Source of the DNA: Candidatus Rokuibacteriota bacterium
GTDB taxonomy: Bacteria; Methylomirabilota; Methylomirabilia; Rokubacteriales; CSP1-6
NCBI GenBank assembly: GCA_003221695.1
Contig: QHSX01000072.1
Coordinates: 1 to 52,653 of the forward strand
Direction: 5' to 3'
DNA length: 52,653 bases
Shown: positions 26,602-34,144 of the stretch, piece after piece
Layout of the letters: each line of letters begins with the position of its first letter
How positions within the stretch are numbered: position 1 is the stretch's first letter
Notes under the pieces: model-generated
Told to the model about the DNA's origin: nothing
Database searches by the model: none
What the model saw: the letters and a program-made list of their open reading frames with translations, nothing else
Program-made: the position numbers and the translations under genes

Positions 26602-26909
26602 CGTTTCGCGAGGCGGTCTGGCGGCTTGTTCGGCGCATCCCGCGCGGGCGGGTTGCGACGTACGGGCAGCTCGCGGCGCTGCTCGGACGGCCCCGGGCGG
26701 TGCGCGCCGTGGGCGGCGCGCTCCGGAGGTGCCCCGCCGATCTCCCCTGGCACCGCGTGGTCAATGCGCAGGGCGCGATCAGCGCCCGCCCGCGAATGAG
26801 TAGCATGCTGACGCAGCGAATCCGACTCGAAGGGGAGGGCGTCGCCTTCCGGCGGGGGCGCGTCGTCCTGCGCGCCCACGCGTGGCGGGCGTGGAGAAGG
26901 CTCCCATGA
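26598..26909 (+). CDS. Alkyltransferase-like protein (ATL), MGMT family without the acceptor Cys
   Basis: The 103-residue protein matches the C-terminal DNA-binding domain of O6-alkylguanine transferases: [28 protein letters not shown], then [14 protein letters not shown], then [15 protein letters not shown]. The usual PCHRV reads PWHRV, with Trp replacing the alkyl-acceptor Cys; this defines ATL proteins. They bind alkylated guanine and recruit nucleotide excision repair rather than repairing it directly. The GTG start overlaps the ABC exporter stop (GTGA) and its stop overlaps the next ATG (ATGA). Helix-turn-helix residues and the Arg finger of RAVGGALRR are present. Confidence 0.88.
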   Translation: MTFREAVWRLVRRIPRGRVATYGQLAALLGRPRAVRAVGGALRRCPADLPWHRVVNAQGAISARPRMSSMLTQRIRLEGEGVAFRRGRVVLRAHAWRAWRRLP

Positions 26910-27925
26910 AGCTCGCGCTCACCCTCAGCTACTCCGGTGCGCAGATGTCGCTCGACATGGAGCGGATCCTCGAGGTCGAGCGCCTCGGCTTCGACTCGGT
27001 GTGGTCGGCCGAGTCGTACGGCTCGGACGCCGTGACGCCCGCTGCGTGGATCGCCGCGCGGACGACGCGGATCCACGTCGGCACGGGGATCATGCAGCTC
27101 GCGGGCCGCAGCCCCGCCGCGACCGCGATGACGGCCATGACGCTCGACGCGCTCTCGGGCGGCCGCTTCCGCCTCGGCCTCGGCGTGTCGGGGCCGCAGG
27201 TGGTCGAGGGCTGGCACGGCCAGCCCTTCGGCAAGCCGCTCGCGCGGACGCGCGAGTACGTCGAGATCGTCCGACGCGTCTTCCGTCGCGAGAAGCCGCT
27301 CGAGTTCCGCGGCGAGTACTACCAGATCCCGTACACGGGCCCGGAGGCGACAGGCCTCGGCAAGCCTCTCAAGTCGATCCTGCACGGTCGCCCGGACCTC
27401 CCGATCTATCTCGCGGCGGTTGGCCCCCGGAACACGGCGCTCGCCGCGGAGATCGCCGACGGCTGGATCCCGACGTTCTTCTCGCCGCGGCGGATCGCGA
27501 TGTTCCGGGAGTGGCTCGACGCGGGGTTCCGCGCGCGCGGCGGCGCGCCCGCGGGCTTCGACATCATGCCGATGGTCGCCGTCGTCGTGGGGGACGACGT
27601 CGCCGCGTGCCGCCAACCGGTGAGGGCGAAGCTCGCGCTGTACGTCGGGGGGATGGGGGCGCGCGGCCGCAACTTCTACAACGACGTCGCGCGCCGCTAC
27701 GGCTACGAGGAGGCCGCCAAGACGATCCAGGACCTCTACCTCGCGGGCCGCCGCGCGGAGGCCGAGGCCGCGGTGCCGGACGCGCTCGTGGACGAGGTCG
27801 CGCTCTGCGGGCCGCGCGAGCGGATCCGCGAGCGACTCGCCGAGTGGACGCGGTCGGGGATCACCACGCTGCTGATCGCGGGCGACCGACTCGCGGCGCG
27901 GACGATGGCCGAGCTGGCGCCGTAG
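26906..27925 (+). CDS. LLM class (luciferase-like) flavin/F420-dependent oxidoreductase
   Basis: The 339-residue TIM-barrel protein begins [36 protein letters not shown], the usual opening of F420-dependent members. [23 protein letters not shown] and [23 protein letters not shown] are also typical. It would use F420H2 or FMNH2 to reduce or oxidise an unknown substrate. The ATG at 26906 follows GGAGAAGG and overlaps the ATL stop codon in an ATGA arrangement; the alternative GTG at 26882 is less likely. Genes for F420 synthesis are not in the window. Confidence 0.9.
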   Translation: MKLALTLSYSGAQMSLDMERILEVERLGFDSVWSAESYGSDAVTPAAWIAARTTRIHVGTGIMQLAGRSPAATAMTAMTLDALSGGRFRLGLGVSGPQVVEGWHGQPFGKPLARTREYVEIVRRVFRREKPLEFRGEYYQIPYTGPEATGLGKPLKSILHGRPDLPIYLAAVGPRNTALAAEIADGWIPTFFSPRRIAMFREWLDAGFRARGGAPAGFDIMPMVAVVVGDDVAACRQPVRAKLALYVGGMGARGRNFYNDVARRYGYEEAAKTIQDLYLAGRRAEAEAAVPDALVDEVALCGPRERIRERLAEWTRSGITTLLIAGDRLAARTMAELAP

Positions 27926-28015
27926 CAACGGGCGCCGTGGTAGTGCGGACCTCTGGAATACGCGGGGCTGGGGCCCCGCCGTCCGAGGCGAGCCTGTGGA
28001 TGTGGAGGGCCGACG

Positions 28016-28777
28016 ATGAGACTCAACGGCAGGGTTGCGGTGATCACGGGAGCGGCTTCTGGAATCGGCGCCGCGTCGGCGCTCGCGATGGCCCGTGAGG
28101 GGGCGCGCGTCCTCGTGGCCGACATCGACGAGGCGGGGGCCAAGGGTGTCGTCGAGCAGATCGAGAAAGCCGGCGGCCAGGCCCTGGCGGCGCGCGCCGA
28201 CGTCGCGAAGGCGGTGGACAACCAGCTGATCGTCGAGAAGGCGGTCGCCACGTGGGGCAGGCTCGACATCTTTTTCGCGAACGCGGGGGTGCCCCAGTTC
28301 CCGGCGCGCATCGAAGAGCAGGAGGAGGCCGTCTTCGACCGGATCTTCGCGGTGAACGTCAAGGGCGTCTGGCTCGGCGCCAAGTACGCGCTCGCCGTCA
28401 TGAAGAAGCAGAAGCGGGGCGTGCTGCTGATCACCGCCTCGACCGCGGCGATCCGGCCGCGGCCCGGCGGGCAGACGTACGCCGCCTCGAAGGGCGCGGT
28501 CGTCGCGCTCGCCAAGAGCTTGGCACTCGAAGCCGCGCCACACGGCGTGCGTGTCGTCGCCATCGCCCCGGTGGCGACGGAGACGCCGATGCTCGCGACG
28601 TTCATGGGCAAGAAGGAGGTGGACGCCGAGGGGATGGCGCGCTACATCGCGACCGTGCCGCTCGGCCGGCTCAACCGCCCCGAGGACATCGCCAACGCGG
28701 CGGTCTTCCTCGCCTCCGACGAGGCCGCGATGATCACGGGCTCGTGCCTCGAAGTCGACGGCGGTCGCTGCATTTGA
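28016..28777 (+). CDS. Short-chain dehydrogenase/reductase (SDR)
   Basis: This 253-residue classical SDR has the cofactor motif TGAASGIGAA (residues 11-20) and an acidic residue after the second strand (VADIDEA), suggesting NAD preference. It also has NAG (ANAGVP), the catalytic Ser in LLITASTAA, YAASKG for Tyr/Lys, and a tail of the FLASDEAAMITGSCLEVDGG type. The substrate cannot be read from sequence. A ribosome site GGAGGG lies 6 bp before the ATG. The gene follows the LLM oxidoreductase after 90 bp and its stop overlaps the TTG start of the metallo-beta-lactamase gene. Confidence 0.93.
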   Translation: MRLNGRVAVITGAASGIGAASALAMAREGARVLVADIDEAGAKGVVEQIEKAGGQALAARADVAKAVDNQLIVEKAVATWGRLDIFFANAGVPQFPARIEEQEEAVFDRIFAVNVKGVWLGAKYALAVMKKQKRGVLLITASTAAIRPRPGGQTYAASKGAVVALAKSLALEAAPHGVRVVAIAPVATETPMLATFMGKKEVDAEGMARYIATVPLGRLNRPEDIANAAVFLASDEAAMITGSCLEVDGGRCI

Positions 28778-29700
28778 AGATCGTTCCGCTCGCGGCGGAG
28801 TCGCTCGGCGTCCGCTCGATGGCTACCTACGTCGAGGCCGGCCAGACGGGAATCCTCCTCGACCCGGGCGCGACGCTCTCGCCGTCGCGCTTCAACCTCC
28901 CCCCGTCCACGGAGGAGTGGGAGGCGTTCCGTCGGGCCAACGACCGGATCTCGGCGTACGCCGCCCGCGCATCGTTCGTCTTCGTCAGCCACTACCACGA
29001 AGACCACTTCCGCTCCGACCCGGCCACGTACGCCGGCCGGACGGTGCTGGTGAAGGACCCGCGCCGGATGGTGGCGGGCCTCCAGGCCAAGCGCGGGGCG
29101 GAGCTCTGGACGGCGCTCGGACCCGTCGCGCGCGTCGTGAGCGCCGACGGTTCCCGGCAACGGACGCTCGAGCTGGAGCTCCGGGGGTCGCCGCCGCTGC
29201 CGCACGGCGTGGACGGCTCGCCGCTCGGCGCGGTCGTCGTGCTGACCGTCGTCGACCCGGGTGAGAACGAACGCTTCGTCTTCGCCTCCGACGTCCAGGG
29301 GCCGCTCTCCCCCGTGGCGGCGGCGTACCTCATCCACGAGCGCCCGACGCTCCTCTATCTGTCGGGGCCGCCCTCGTACATCGAGCGGGAGGTGGGCGCC
29401 AGCGTGATCGAGCGCGGCATCGACAACCTCCTGAGAGTCGTGGGAGCCACCGGGTGTCGCGTGATCATGGATCATCACGCCCTGCGAGACGTGCGCTTCG
29501 CCGAGCGCTTCCGACGCCTCTGGGACACCGGCGCCGTCGTGACGGCCGCCGGCTACGTCGGCCTCCCAGAGGCGCCGCTCGAGTGCCGCCGGCCGCGCGC
29601 GTGGGCGGAAGCGAAGAAGGGTCCGGCGAGGGCCGGCGAGCGCCGTGCTATCATGACGCCCGTGACCCGCAAGATCCTGAAAGGGGGGTACCGCGCGTGA
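28774..29700 (+). CDS. Metallo-beta-lactamase-fold hydrolase (UPF0282-like)
   Basis: The protein of about 308 residues begins with beta-strands IVPLAAESLGVRSMATYVE and GILLDPGATLSPSRF. Its metal-binding motif is SHYHEDHF (HxHxDH), later FVFASDVQGP (Asp ligand) and IMDHHALRD (His ligand). The long insert PPSTEEWEAFRRANDRI resembles the UPF0282 group, common in archaea and some bacteria. Substrate unknown. The start is TTG at 28774, overlapping the SDR stop (TTGA); no ATG or GTG lies before the first strand. The stop overlaps the GTG of the peroxiredoxin gene. The C-terminal 30 residues are basic and poorly conserved-looking. Confidence 0.8.
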   Translation: MKIVPLAAESLGVRSMATYVEAGQTGILLDPGATLSPSRFNLPPSTEEWEAFRRANDRISAYAARASFVFVSHYHEDHFRSDPATYAGRTVLVKDPRRMVAGLQAKRGAELWTALGPVARVVSADGSRQRTLELELRGSPPLPHGVDGSPLGAVVVLTVVDPGENERFVFASDVQGPLSPVAAAYLIHERPTLLYLSGPPSYIEREVGASVIERGIDNLLRVVGATGCRVIMDHHALRDVRFAERFRRLWDTGAVVTAAGYVGLPEAPLECRRPRAWAEAKKGPARAGERRAIMTPVTRKILKGGYRA

Positions 29701-30173
29701 GTACGGCGACCCAGACCAAGACCCTCAACGTTGGCGATCCGGCACCCGACTTCACGCTGAAGACCATCGGGCTCAAGGAGATCAGCCTGAAGGACTTCCG
29801 AGGCAAGCACGTGGTGCTGCTGTTCTACCCGCTCGACTGGACGCCGGGCTGAAGCACCTGCATGCCCGCCTTCGACAAGCGCATCGGCGACTTCGAGGCG
29901 GCGAATACCCAGGTGCTGGGTATCAGCACGGACAGCCCCTTCAGCCACGAGAACTGGGCGAAGACGGTGGGCATCACTCGCTATCCGCTCCTCTCCGACG
30001 TCCAGCGGAGCGTCGTCAAGGACTATGGCGTGTACTGGCCGGACTGGAACGCGAATGTCCGGGCCACGTTCGTCGTCGACAAGCAGGGAAAGGTGCGTTT
30101 TACCGAGCGCTACGGCAAGGGCGAGTTGCCGCAACCCGACAAGATTCTCGCGGAGGTGAAGAAGCTCGGGTAG
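29697..30173 (+). CDS. Peroxiredoxin selenoprotein: in-frame TGA at the peroxidatic position (Sec-x-x-Cys)
   Basis: Read through one TGA (29850-29852), the frame gives a 158-residue AhpC/TSA peroxiredoxin. The N-terminal part is VGDPAPDFTLKTIGLKEISLKDF followed by VVLLFYPLDWTPG. Then comes UGA (residue 52) and STCMPAF with Cys55, then VLGISTDSPFSHENWAKTVGI, YPLLSDVQRSVVKDYGVYW and RATFVVDKQGKVRFT. Cysteine homologues have Cys exactly where the TGA lies (TPVCSTQMPAF-type). Sequence on both sides stays in the same frame and is fully peroxiredoxin-like, so a random nonsense mutation is less likely than selenocysteine. GTG at 29697 overlaps the upstream stop; AGGGGGG is about 8 bp before it. No sel genes are in the window to confirm decoding. 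Confidence 0.85.
29853..29917 (+). promoter_or_regulatory. Candidate bacterial SECIS hairpin immediately after the TGA codon
   Basis: AGCACCTG (29853-29860) pairs perfectly with CAGGTGCT (29910-29917). Inside, CCGCC plus TCG (29866-29874, one T bulged) pair with CGA plus GGCGG (29894-29901). AAGCGC (29877-29882) pairs with GCG-A-CTT (29887-29893), closing an ATCG loop at 29883-29886. The apical loop is about 30 bases after the TGA, inside the range known for bacterial SECIS elements. The loop does not begin with the preferred G, so SelB recognition is plausible but not assured. All of it is coding sequence. Confidence 0.5.
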
Positions 30174-30178
30174 TCCGG

Positions 30179-30988
30179 TCAGCCCACGGTCACGCGGGCC
30201 ACGAGCAGCACGCCGGCGGCGATGAGCACCACGCCCGCCAGGCGGCCCACCCGGTCGCCGCGCGGCACCACCTTCTCCACCAGGACGGCTACCGCGATGG
30301 CGGCGACCCAGAGAAGATTCATGACGCCCGCGACGAACAGGAGCGCCATGAGCGCCCAGCAGCAACCGAGGCAGTAGAGGCCGTGGCGCAGGCCCATCAC
30401 GAGCGCCCCGCCGCGGCCTTCGCGCCAGCCGGACATGAGGAAGGACAGCGGTGAGCGGCAGGCGGCGAGGCAGGCGCGCTTGAGCGGTGTCCACTGGAAC
30501 ACGCCGGCCGCCACGAGCAGCCCGCCGGCGAGCAGCGGGCTCGTGGCCGTCATCGCCGGCGAGAGCAGCGCGGCGGCGTGGAGCGCGGTCTGCACGACCC
30601 CGGCGGCGACGCTGTAGATCGTCCACACCACGAGATAGCCGAGGACGAAGATCATGGTCGGCACCGCCGGGCGGCCGTCCGCGGCGCGGCGCCTGTGGAT
30701 GGCGGCGAATATGAGGATCATCGGCGCTGCGGCGGGCGTCATCGTGGCGACCATCATCACGGCCCACATGACGACGAGCGCCCCGACCTCCACCCAGCCC
30801 CAGGCGTCTCTCGCCGGCATGGCCATGGCCATGCCGGGCATCGTCTGCATGTCGGGCATCGCCCGATCCGACATCGCGGAAGCGGCGTGGAAGAGATAGA
30901 GCCAGGCCGCCCCGACCAGCACCGCCAGCGCCCCGCCGCCGAGGACACGGTCACGGCGGAGCAGCGCTTCGAACGCCGCCTCGCTCAT
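30179..30988 (-). CDS. DUF2182 integral membrane protein (putative metal-related)
   Basis: This 269-residue protein has about seven membrane helices, for example ALVVMWAVMMVATMTPAAAPMILIF, MIFVLGYLVVWTIYS and GLYCLGCCWALMALLFVAGVMNLLW. A Met-rich external loop (MPDMQTMPGMAMAMP, about residues 45-59) and a CLGCCW motif resemble soft-metal (copper-type) ligand sites. These are family features of DUF2182, whose function is not established. The ATG at 30988 is chosen because upstream sequence is Pro/Arg-rich and unlike the family. It is 19 bp downstream of the DUF1326 gene, a recurring pairing. It converges on the peroxiredoxin gene with only 5 bp between stops. Confidence 0.85.
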   Translation of the reverse strand: MSEAAFEALLRRDRVLGGGALAVLVGAAWLYLFHAASAMSDRAMPDMQTMPGMAMAMPARDAWGWVEVGALVVMWAVMMVATMTPAAAPMILIFAAIHRRRAADGRPAVPTMIFVLGYLVVWTIYSVAAGVVQTALHAAALLSPAMTATSPLLAGGLLVAAGVFQWTPLKRACLAACRSPLSFLMSGWREGRGGALVMGLRHGLYCLGCCWALMALLFVAGVMNLLWVAAIAVAVLVEKVVPRGDRVGRLAGVVLIAAGVLLVARVTVG

Positions 30989-31007
30989 CGCGCGCCCGCC
31001 CGTCGCC

Positions 31008-31634
31008 TCAGGCGGCGTTCGACCAGTCGTACCGATAGTAGATCCAGTTCGTCTTGTTGAACTCGACGGAGAGTCCGGCGGCCGCCGCGCGGAACGAGCC
31101 CTGCCCGGCCTCACCCTTCTTCCAGATGAAGCCGGTGGGCAGGTCGACGTTGACGATGTGGTCCTCACCCGTGACGGGGTTCTTCAGGGCCTCGCCACGC
31201 CCTTCGCCCACGCCCTCGATGCGAAACGTGCTCTTGCGCCCACTGCCCTCGATCGTGATCTTTGCCTTCACGAGACCGACGACCTTGAAGGTCGGTCCGA
31301 GCAGCTCCCATGGCAGCCCGCCGAGCTGGCCGGTGAAAATCTGGGAGAGCGCCTCGACCTGCTTGTCGGTGGTGGGGGGGTCGACGATGAAGGCGGCCTT
31401 GCCGTCGCCCTGATGGATCGCCTTGGGCCACACGAAGATCCCGGCGCCCTTCACGCCCGAGAGGTCGACGTCGCCGCAGCGCCCCTTCGTCACGGTGAAG
31501 CCGACGAGCGCGCGGCAGCTGCCGTCCTTCGAGTTCGGGAAGCCGCCGAAGTTGCAGCCACAGCCGAAGTCGCAGTTGCAGAATTCGTACCCTTGGCCGC
31601 TCAGCTGCCAACGGGTCTTCGTCGCGTTCGCCAT
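31008..31634 (-). CDS. DUF1326 domain protein
   Basis: The protein of 208 residues starts MANATKTRWQLSGQGYEFCNCDFGCGCNFGGFPN. The Cys cluster CNCDFGCGC is the hallmark of DUF1326 and suggests metal or redox chemistry. A mostly beta-rich remainder (IEGSGRKSTFRIEGVGEGRGEAL, NPVTGEDHIVNVDLPTGFIWK) follows. I chose ATG 31634, preceded by GGAGGTG; a GTG six bases earlier overlaps that site. It precedes the DUF2182 membrane protein by 19 bp, and the two families are often neighbours, hinting at a joint role in handling a metal. The function is not known. Confidence 0.87.
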   Translation of the reverse strand: MANATKTRWQLSGQGYEFCNCDFGCGCNFGGFPNSKDGSCRALVGFTVTKGRCGDVDLSGVKGAGIFVWPKAIHQGDGKAAFIVDPPTTDKQVEALSQIFTGQLGGLPWELLGPTFKVVGLVKAKITIEGSGRKSTFRIEGVGEGRGEALKNPVTGEDHIVNVDLPTGFIWKKGEAGQGSFRAAAAGLSVEFNKTNWIYYRYDWSNAA

Positions 31635-31700
31635 GAGCACCTCCGGTGAACGGGTTCGACAAACGTGAGTGGCGGCAATTTACTCTGCCACCGTCGCGTG

Positions 31701-32603
31701 TCAAGGCACTCGTGAGCGGCGCGTGGTGAGGCCGACTCCCGCCAGGACCGCGGCGCCGCCGAGGATCTGCCAGACTCCGATCGGCTCCCGCAGGAGCGTG
31801 GCCGCCAGCGCGATGCCGACGAGGGGTTGGAGGTTCAGGAAGACCGCCGAGCGGCTCGGGCCGACGACGTCGACCGCGCGGTACCACCAGACATGGGCGG
31901 CGGCGCCGAGCACGCTCTGGTAGAGGACGACCGCCCACGCCGTCAGCGAGTGGAGGCGCGGCGCGGGAAAGAAGGGCGCCGCGACCAACGCCGTCGGCAG
32001 GATCATGAGCGTGCCGGCCACGTAGGCGCCCGTCGTGGCGAGCGCCGACGAGAGGCGGCCCAGGACGCGCTTGCCGTAGACCGTGTAGATCGACCAGCCG
32101 ACGAGCGAGGCGAGCGTGATGAAATCACCGGGACGGAGCTCCTCGACCCGGAGCGCGGCGAGCCGGCCGCTCGTGACGACGAGGAGCACACCGAACACCG
32201 AGACGGCCACGCCGAGCCACTGGTGCAGAAGGAGGCGCTCGCCGAGGTAGAAGCGCGCGCCGAGCGCCACCATCACCGGCGTCGCCGCCTGGAGGATGAC
32301 CGCGTTGCCCGCGGTCGTGTAGTAGATCGCGACGTACGAGAACTGGGTCGAGCCCCAGATGCCCGTGAGGCCCAGGACGACGCTGGCCAGGAGGGCCGGA
32401 GCGCCGAGGCCGCGCGTCGCGTCCGCACCGGCACGCGCCAGGAGGAGCACGAGAAGGCCGGACGCGATCGTGCAGCGGACCGCCGCGAGGAAGAAAGGCG
32501 GAAAATCCTCGAGTGCAAGCTTGGCGGTGGCCGGATAGCTGCCCCAGAGCGCGGCGATCGCGACGAGCGCCACGTAGGCGCGCGTTTGACTGAGTGCGGG
32601 CAC
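31701..32603 (-). CDS. EamA/DMT-family membrane transporter (RhaT-like)
   Basis: This 300-residue protein has ten predicted membrane helices in two EamA repeats. The first contains ALWGSYPATAKLALEDFPPFFLAAVRCTIAS, and the second LASLVGWSIYTVYGKRVLGRLSSALATTGAYVAG. It ends with LLREPIGVWQILGGAAVLAGVGLTT, typical of DMT carriers for amino acids, nucleotides or drugs. The GTG at 32603 begins just before the first helix; there is no ATG nearby. It is divergent from the SRPBCC gene, with only 24 bp between starts. Substrate unknown. Confidence 0.9.
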   Translation of the reverse strand: MPALSQTRAYVALVAIAALWGSYPATAKLALEDFPPFFLAAVRCTIASGLLVLLLARAGADATRGLGAPALLASVVLGLTGIWGSTQFSYVAIYYTTAGNAVILQAATPVMVALGARFYLGERLLLHQWLGVAVSVFGVLLVVTSGRLAALRVEELRPGDFITLASLVGWSIYTVYGKRVLGRLSSALATTGAYVAGTLMILPTALVAAPFFPAPRLHSLTAWAVVLYQSVLGAAAHVWWYRAVDVVGPSRSAVFLNLQPLVGIALAATLLREPIGVWQILGGAAVLAGVGLTTRRSRVP

Positions 32604-32627
32604 CTGCCTATGATATGCCGCGCGTCG

Positions 32628-33098
32628 ATGGCCGATCACATCCTCGAATCGCGCGTGTGGCTCGGCAAGGCGCGCCCCGATGTCTTCGCGTTCTTCGCGG
32701 ACCCGCGGAACCTGCCGCGACTGACGCCGCCCGCGATCCGCCTGCGACTCCTCTCCCCGCCGGCGCCGATGGTCGTGGGAAGCGTCTACGACTTCGCGCT
32801 CTCGTGGCTCGGCGTTCCCCTCCGCTGGCGGGCGTTCATCCGCGAGTTCGATCCGCCCTACCGTTTCGTGGACGTGCAGGTGCGTGGGCCCTACGCGCGC
32901 TGGGAGCACCGCCACCGGTTCCTCGAGGCGCCCGGCGGCACGTGGGTGGAAGACCGGGTCACCTACCGGTTGCCGCTGGGACCGCTCGGACACGCCGCGC
33001 ACGCGCTCGTCGTGCGGCGCCAACTCGCGGCGCTCTGGGCCTACCGCGACCGGCGACTGGCGGAGCTCCTGGCGCCGGTCAGTTCGTCGGCAGGGTGA
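32628..33098 (+). CDS. SRPBCC (START/Bet v1-like) ligand-binding protein
   Basis: The 156-residue protein fits the SRPBCC polyketide-cyclase-like family. It opens ESRVWLGKARPDVFAFFADPRNLPRLTPPA, then VGSVYDFALSWLGVPLRWRAFIREFDPPYRFVD, and ends with the helix region LGHAAHALVVRRQLAALWAYRDRRLAELLA. Such proteins bind hydrophobic ligands and often act in small-molecule metabolism. Its 3' end overlaps the convergent ferritin-like gene by 20 bp. ATG 32628 is the first start near the first beta strand. Function cannot be narrowed further. Confidence 0.87.
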   Translation: MADHILESRVWLGKARPDVFAFFADPRNLPRLTPPAIRLRLLSPPAPMVVGSVYDFALSWLGVPLRWRAFIREFDPPYRFVDVQVRGPYARWEHRHRFLEAPGGTWVEDRVTYRLPLGPLGHAAHALVVRRQLAALWAYRDRRLAELLAPVSSSAG

Positions 33099-34050
33099 CG
33101 CCGAGCTTCGCGAGCTCGGGCCGGACGCGCTCGGTCAGGAGCCCCAGGCGCGCGAGGTTGGCGACCATCGAAGCGTGCATGTCGCGCTTGAAGAGCTTGC
33201 GAAACGGCGCGTAGTCGTTCCGTGCCGCGACGTCGCGACGGTAGCGCTTGGCCTCCTCGATCTGGGCCCGGCTGAACCCCGCGTCCTCGTAGGCCTCGCG
33301 GGGGAAGAAGCCCGTCAGCGTCTTCTCGACGGCGAAGCACGTGTAATCCTCGAGCTCTCGCCGCTCACCAGGCGACGCTCCGTGAACCACCTCGGGGAGA
33401 GCGAGCATGCCGAAGCCCATGTGGCGCGATTCGTCCTGGAGGATCTTGCGGCACACCGCCTCGAGGACCGGGTCGCGCGCGCTCTCCGCCATCATCTTGA
33501 ACAACGCGACGGCGAAGGTCTCCGCCACGAGCTGGAGCCCGATCGTCTTTACGTACCACCGGCTCTCGCCCAGGATGGAGTCGAAGACGTCGCGGGCGTT
33601 GGCGGGAATCGGGTACTTCTGGTTGTCCAGGCGCTCCGTGAGGTACCGGTCGAGGACCTCGTTGTGGCGCGCCTCGTCCATGACCTGTGTCGCCTGGAAG
33701 AACTTCGCGTCCGCGTCCTTGACGATGTCCACGAGCTGGCTGCAGGCGAGGAGCGCGCCCTGCTCGCCGTGCATGAGGGCCGAGAGACGCCAGGCGGCGA
33801 TGCGCCGATTGAGCTGGACGCGCTCGGCCTCCGACAACTTCTCCCAGAGGGCGCTCCCGTAGATGTCGATCAGCTCGTCGGCGATCGCCCGCCCGTCCGA
33901 CGGCTGCGGGGTGGACCAAGGGATGTCGCGCGCGGCGTTCCACTGATCCCGCTTCGCGTTCTCGTAGAGCCGGCGCATGTCCGCCTCCGCGACGCCGTAG
34001 TCGAACGTGAACATCGTGGTGAACGACGTCGTGATCGCGCGTGGCTCCAT
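33079..34050 (-). CDS. Ferritin-like diiron protein (oxygenase/oxidase-like)
   Basis: This 323-residue helical protein has two Glu...ExxH-type iron motifs: HGEQGALLACSQLVDI...MDEARHNEV (about residues 93-125) and AETFAVALFKMMAES...LQDESRHMGFG (about 175-210). These give the E/ExxH ligand sets of a diiron carboxylate cluster as in AurF, R2-like and acyl-ACP desaturase-like proteins. The N-terminus MEPRAITTSFTTMFTFDYG shows no signal peptide. AGGAG lies 6 bp before the ATG at 34050, supporting that start over longer frames. It is divergent from endonuclease IV (94 bp between starts). The substrate is unknown; an N-oxygenase or hydroxylase role is possible. Confidence 0.82.
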   Translation of the reverse strand: MEPRAITTSFTTMFTFDYGVAEADMRRLYENAKRDQWNAARDIPWSTPQPSDGRAIADELIDIYGSALWEKLSEAERVQLNRRIAAWRLSALMHGEQGALLACSQLVDIVKDADAKFFQATQVMDEARHNEVLDRYLTERLDNQKYPIPANARDVFDSILGESRWYVKTIGLQLVAETFAVALFKMMAESARDPVLEAVCRKILQDESRHMGFGMLALPEVVHGASPGERRELEDYTCFAVEKTLTGFFPREAYEDAGFSRAQIEEAKRYRRDVAARNDYAPFRKLFKRDMHASMVANLARLGLLTERVRPELAKLGVTLPTN

Positions 34051-34144
34051 GCCGAACTCCTTCCGGAACCCTCGGGGGTGACTGCTCGGCATTATGTGGG
34101 CGGTCCACCGCGGGGTCAAGGCGGCGCGTGCTACGCTCGGCGCG

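Noticed and set aside
29862-30173. Separate 103-residue gene starting at ATG 29862
   Set aside because: It is the C-terminal half of a peroxiredoxin in the same frame as the upstream half; it lacks the first strands and has no ribosome site of its own.
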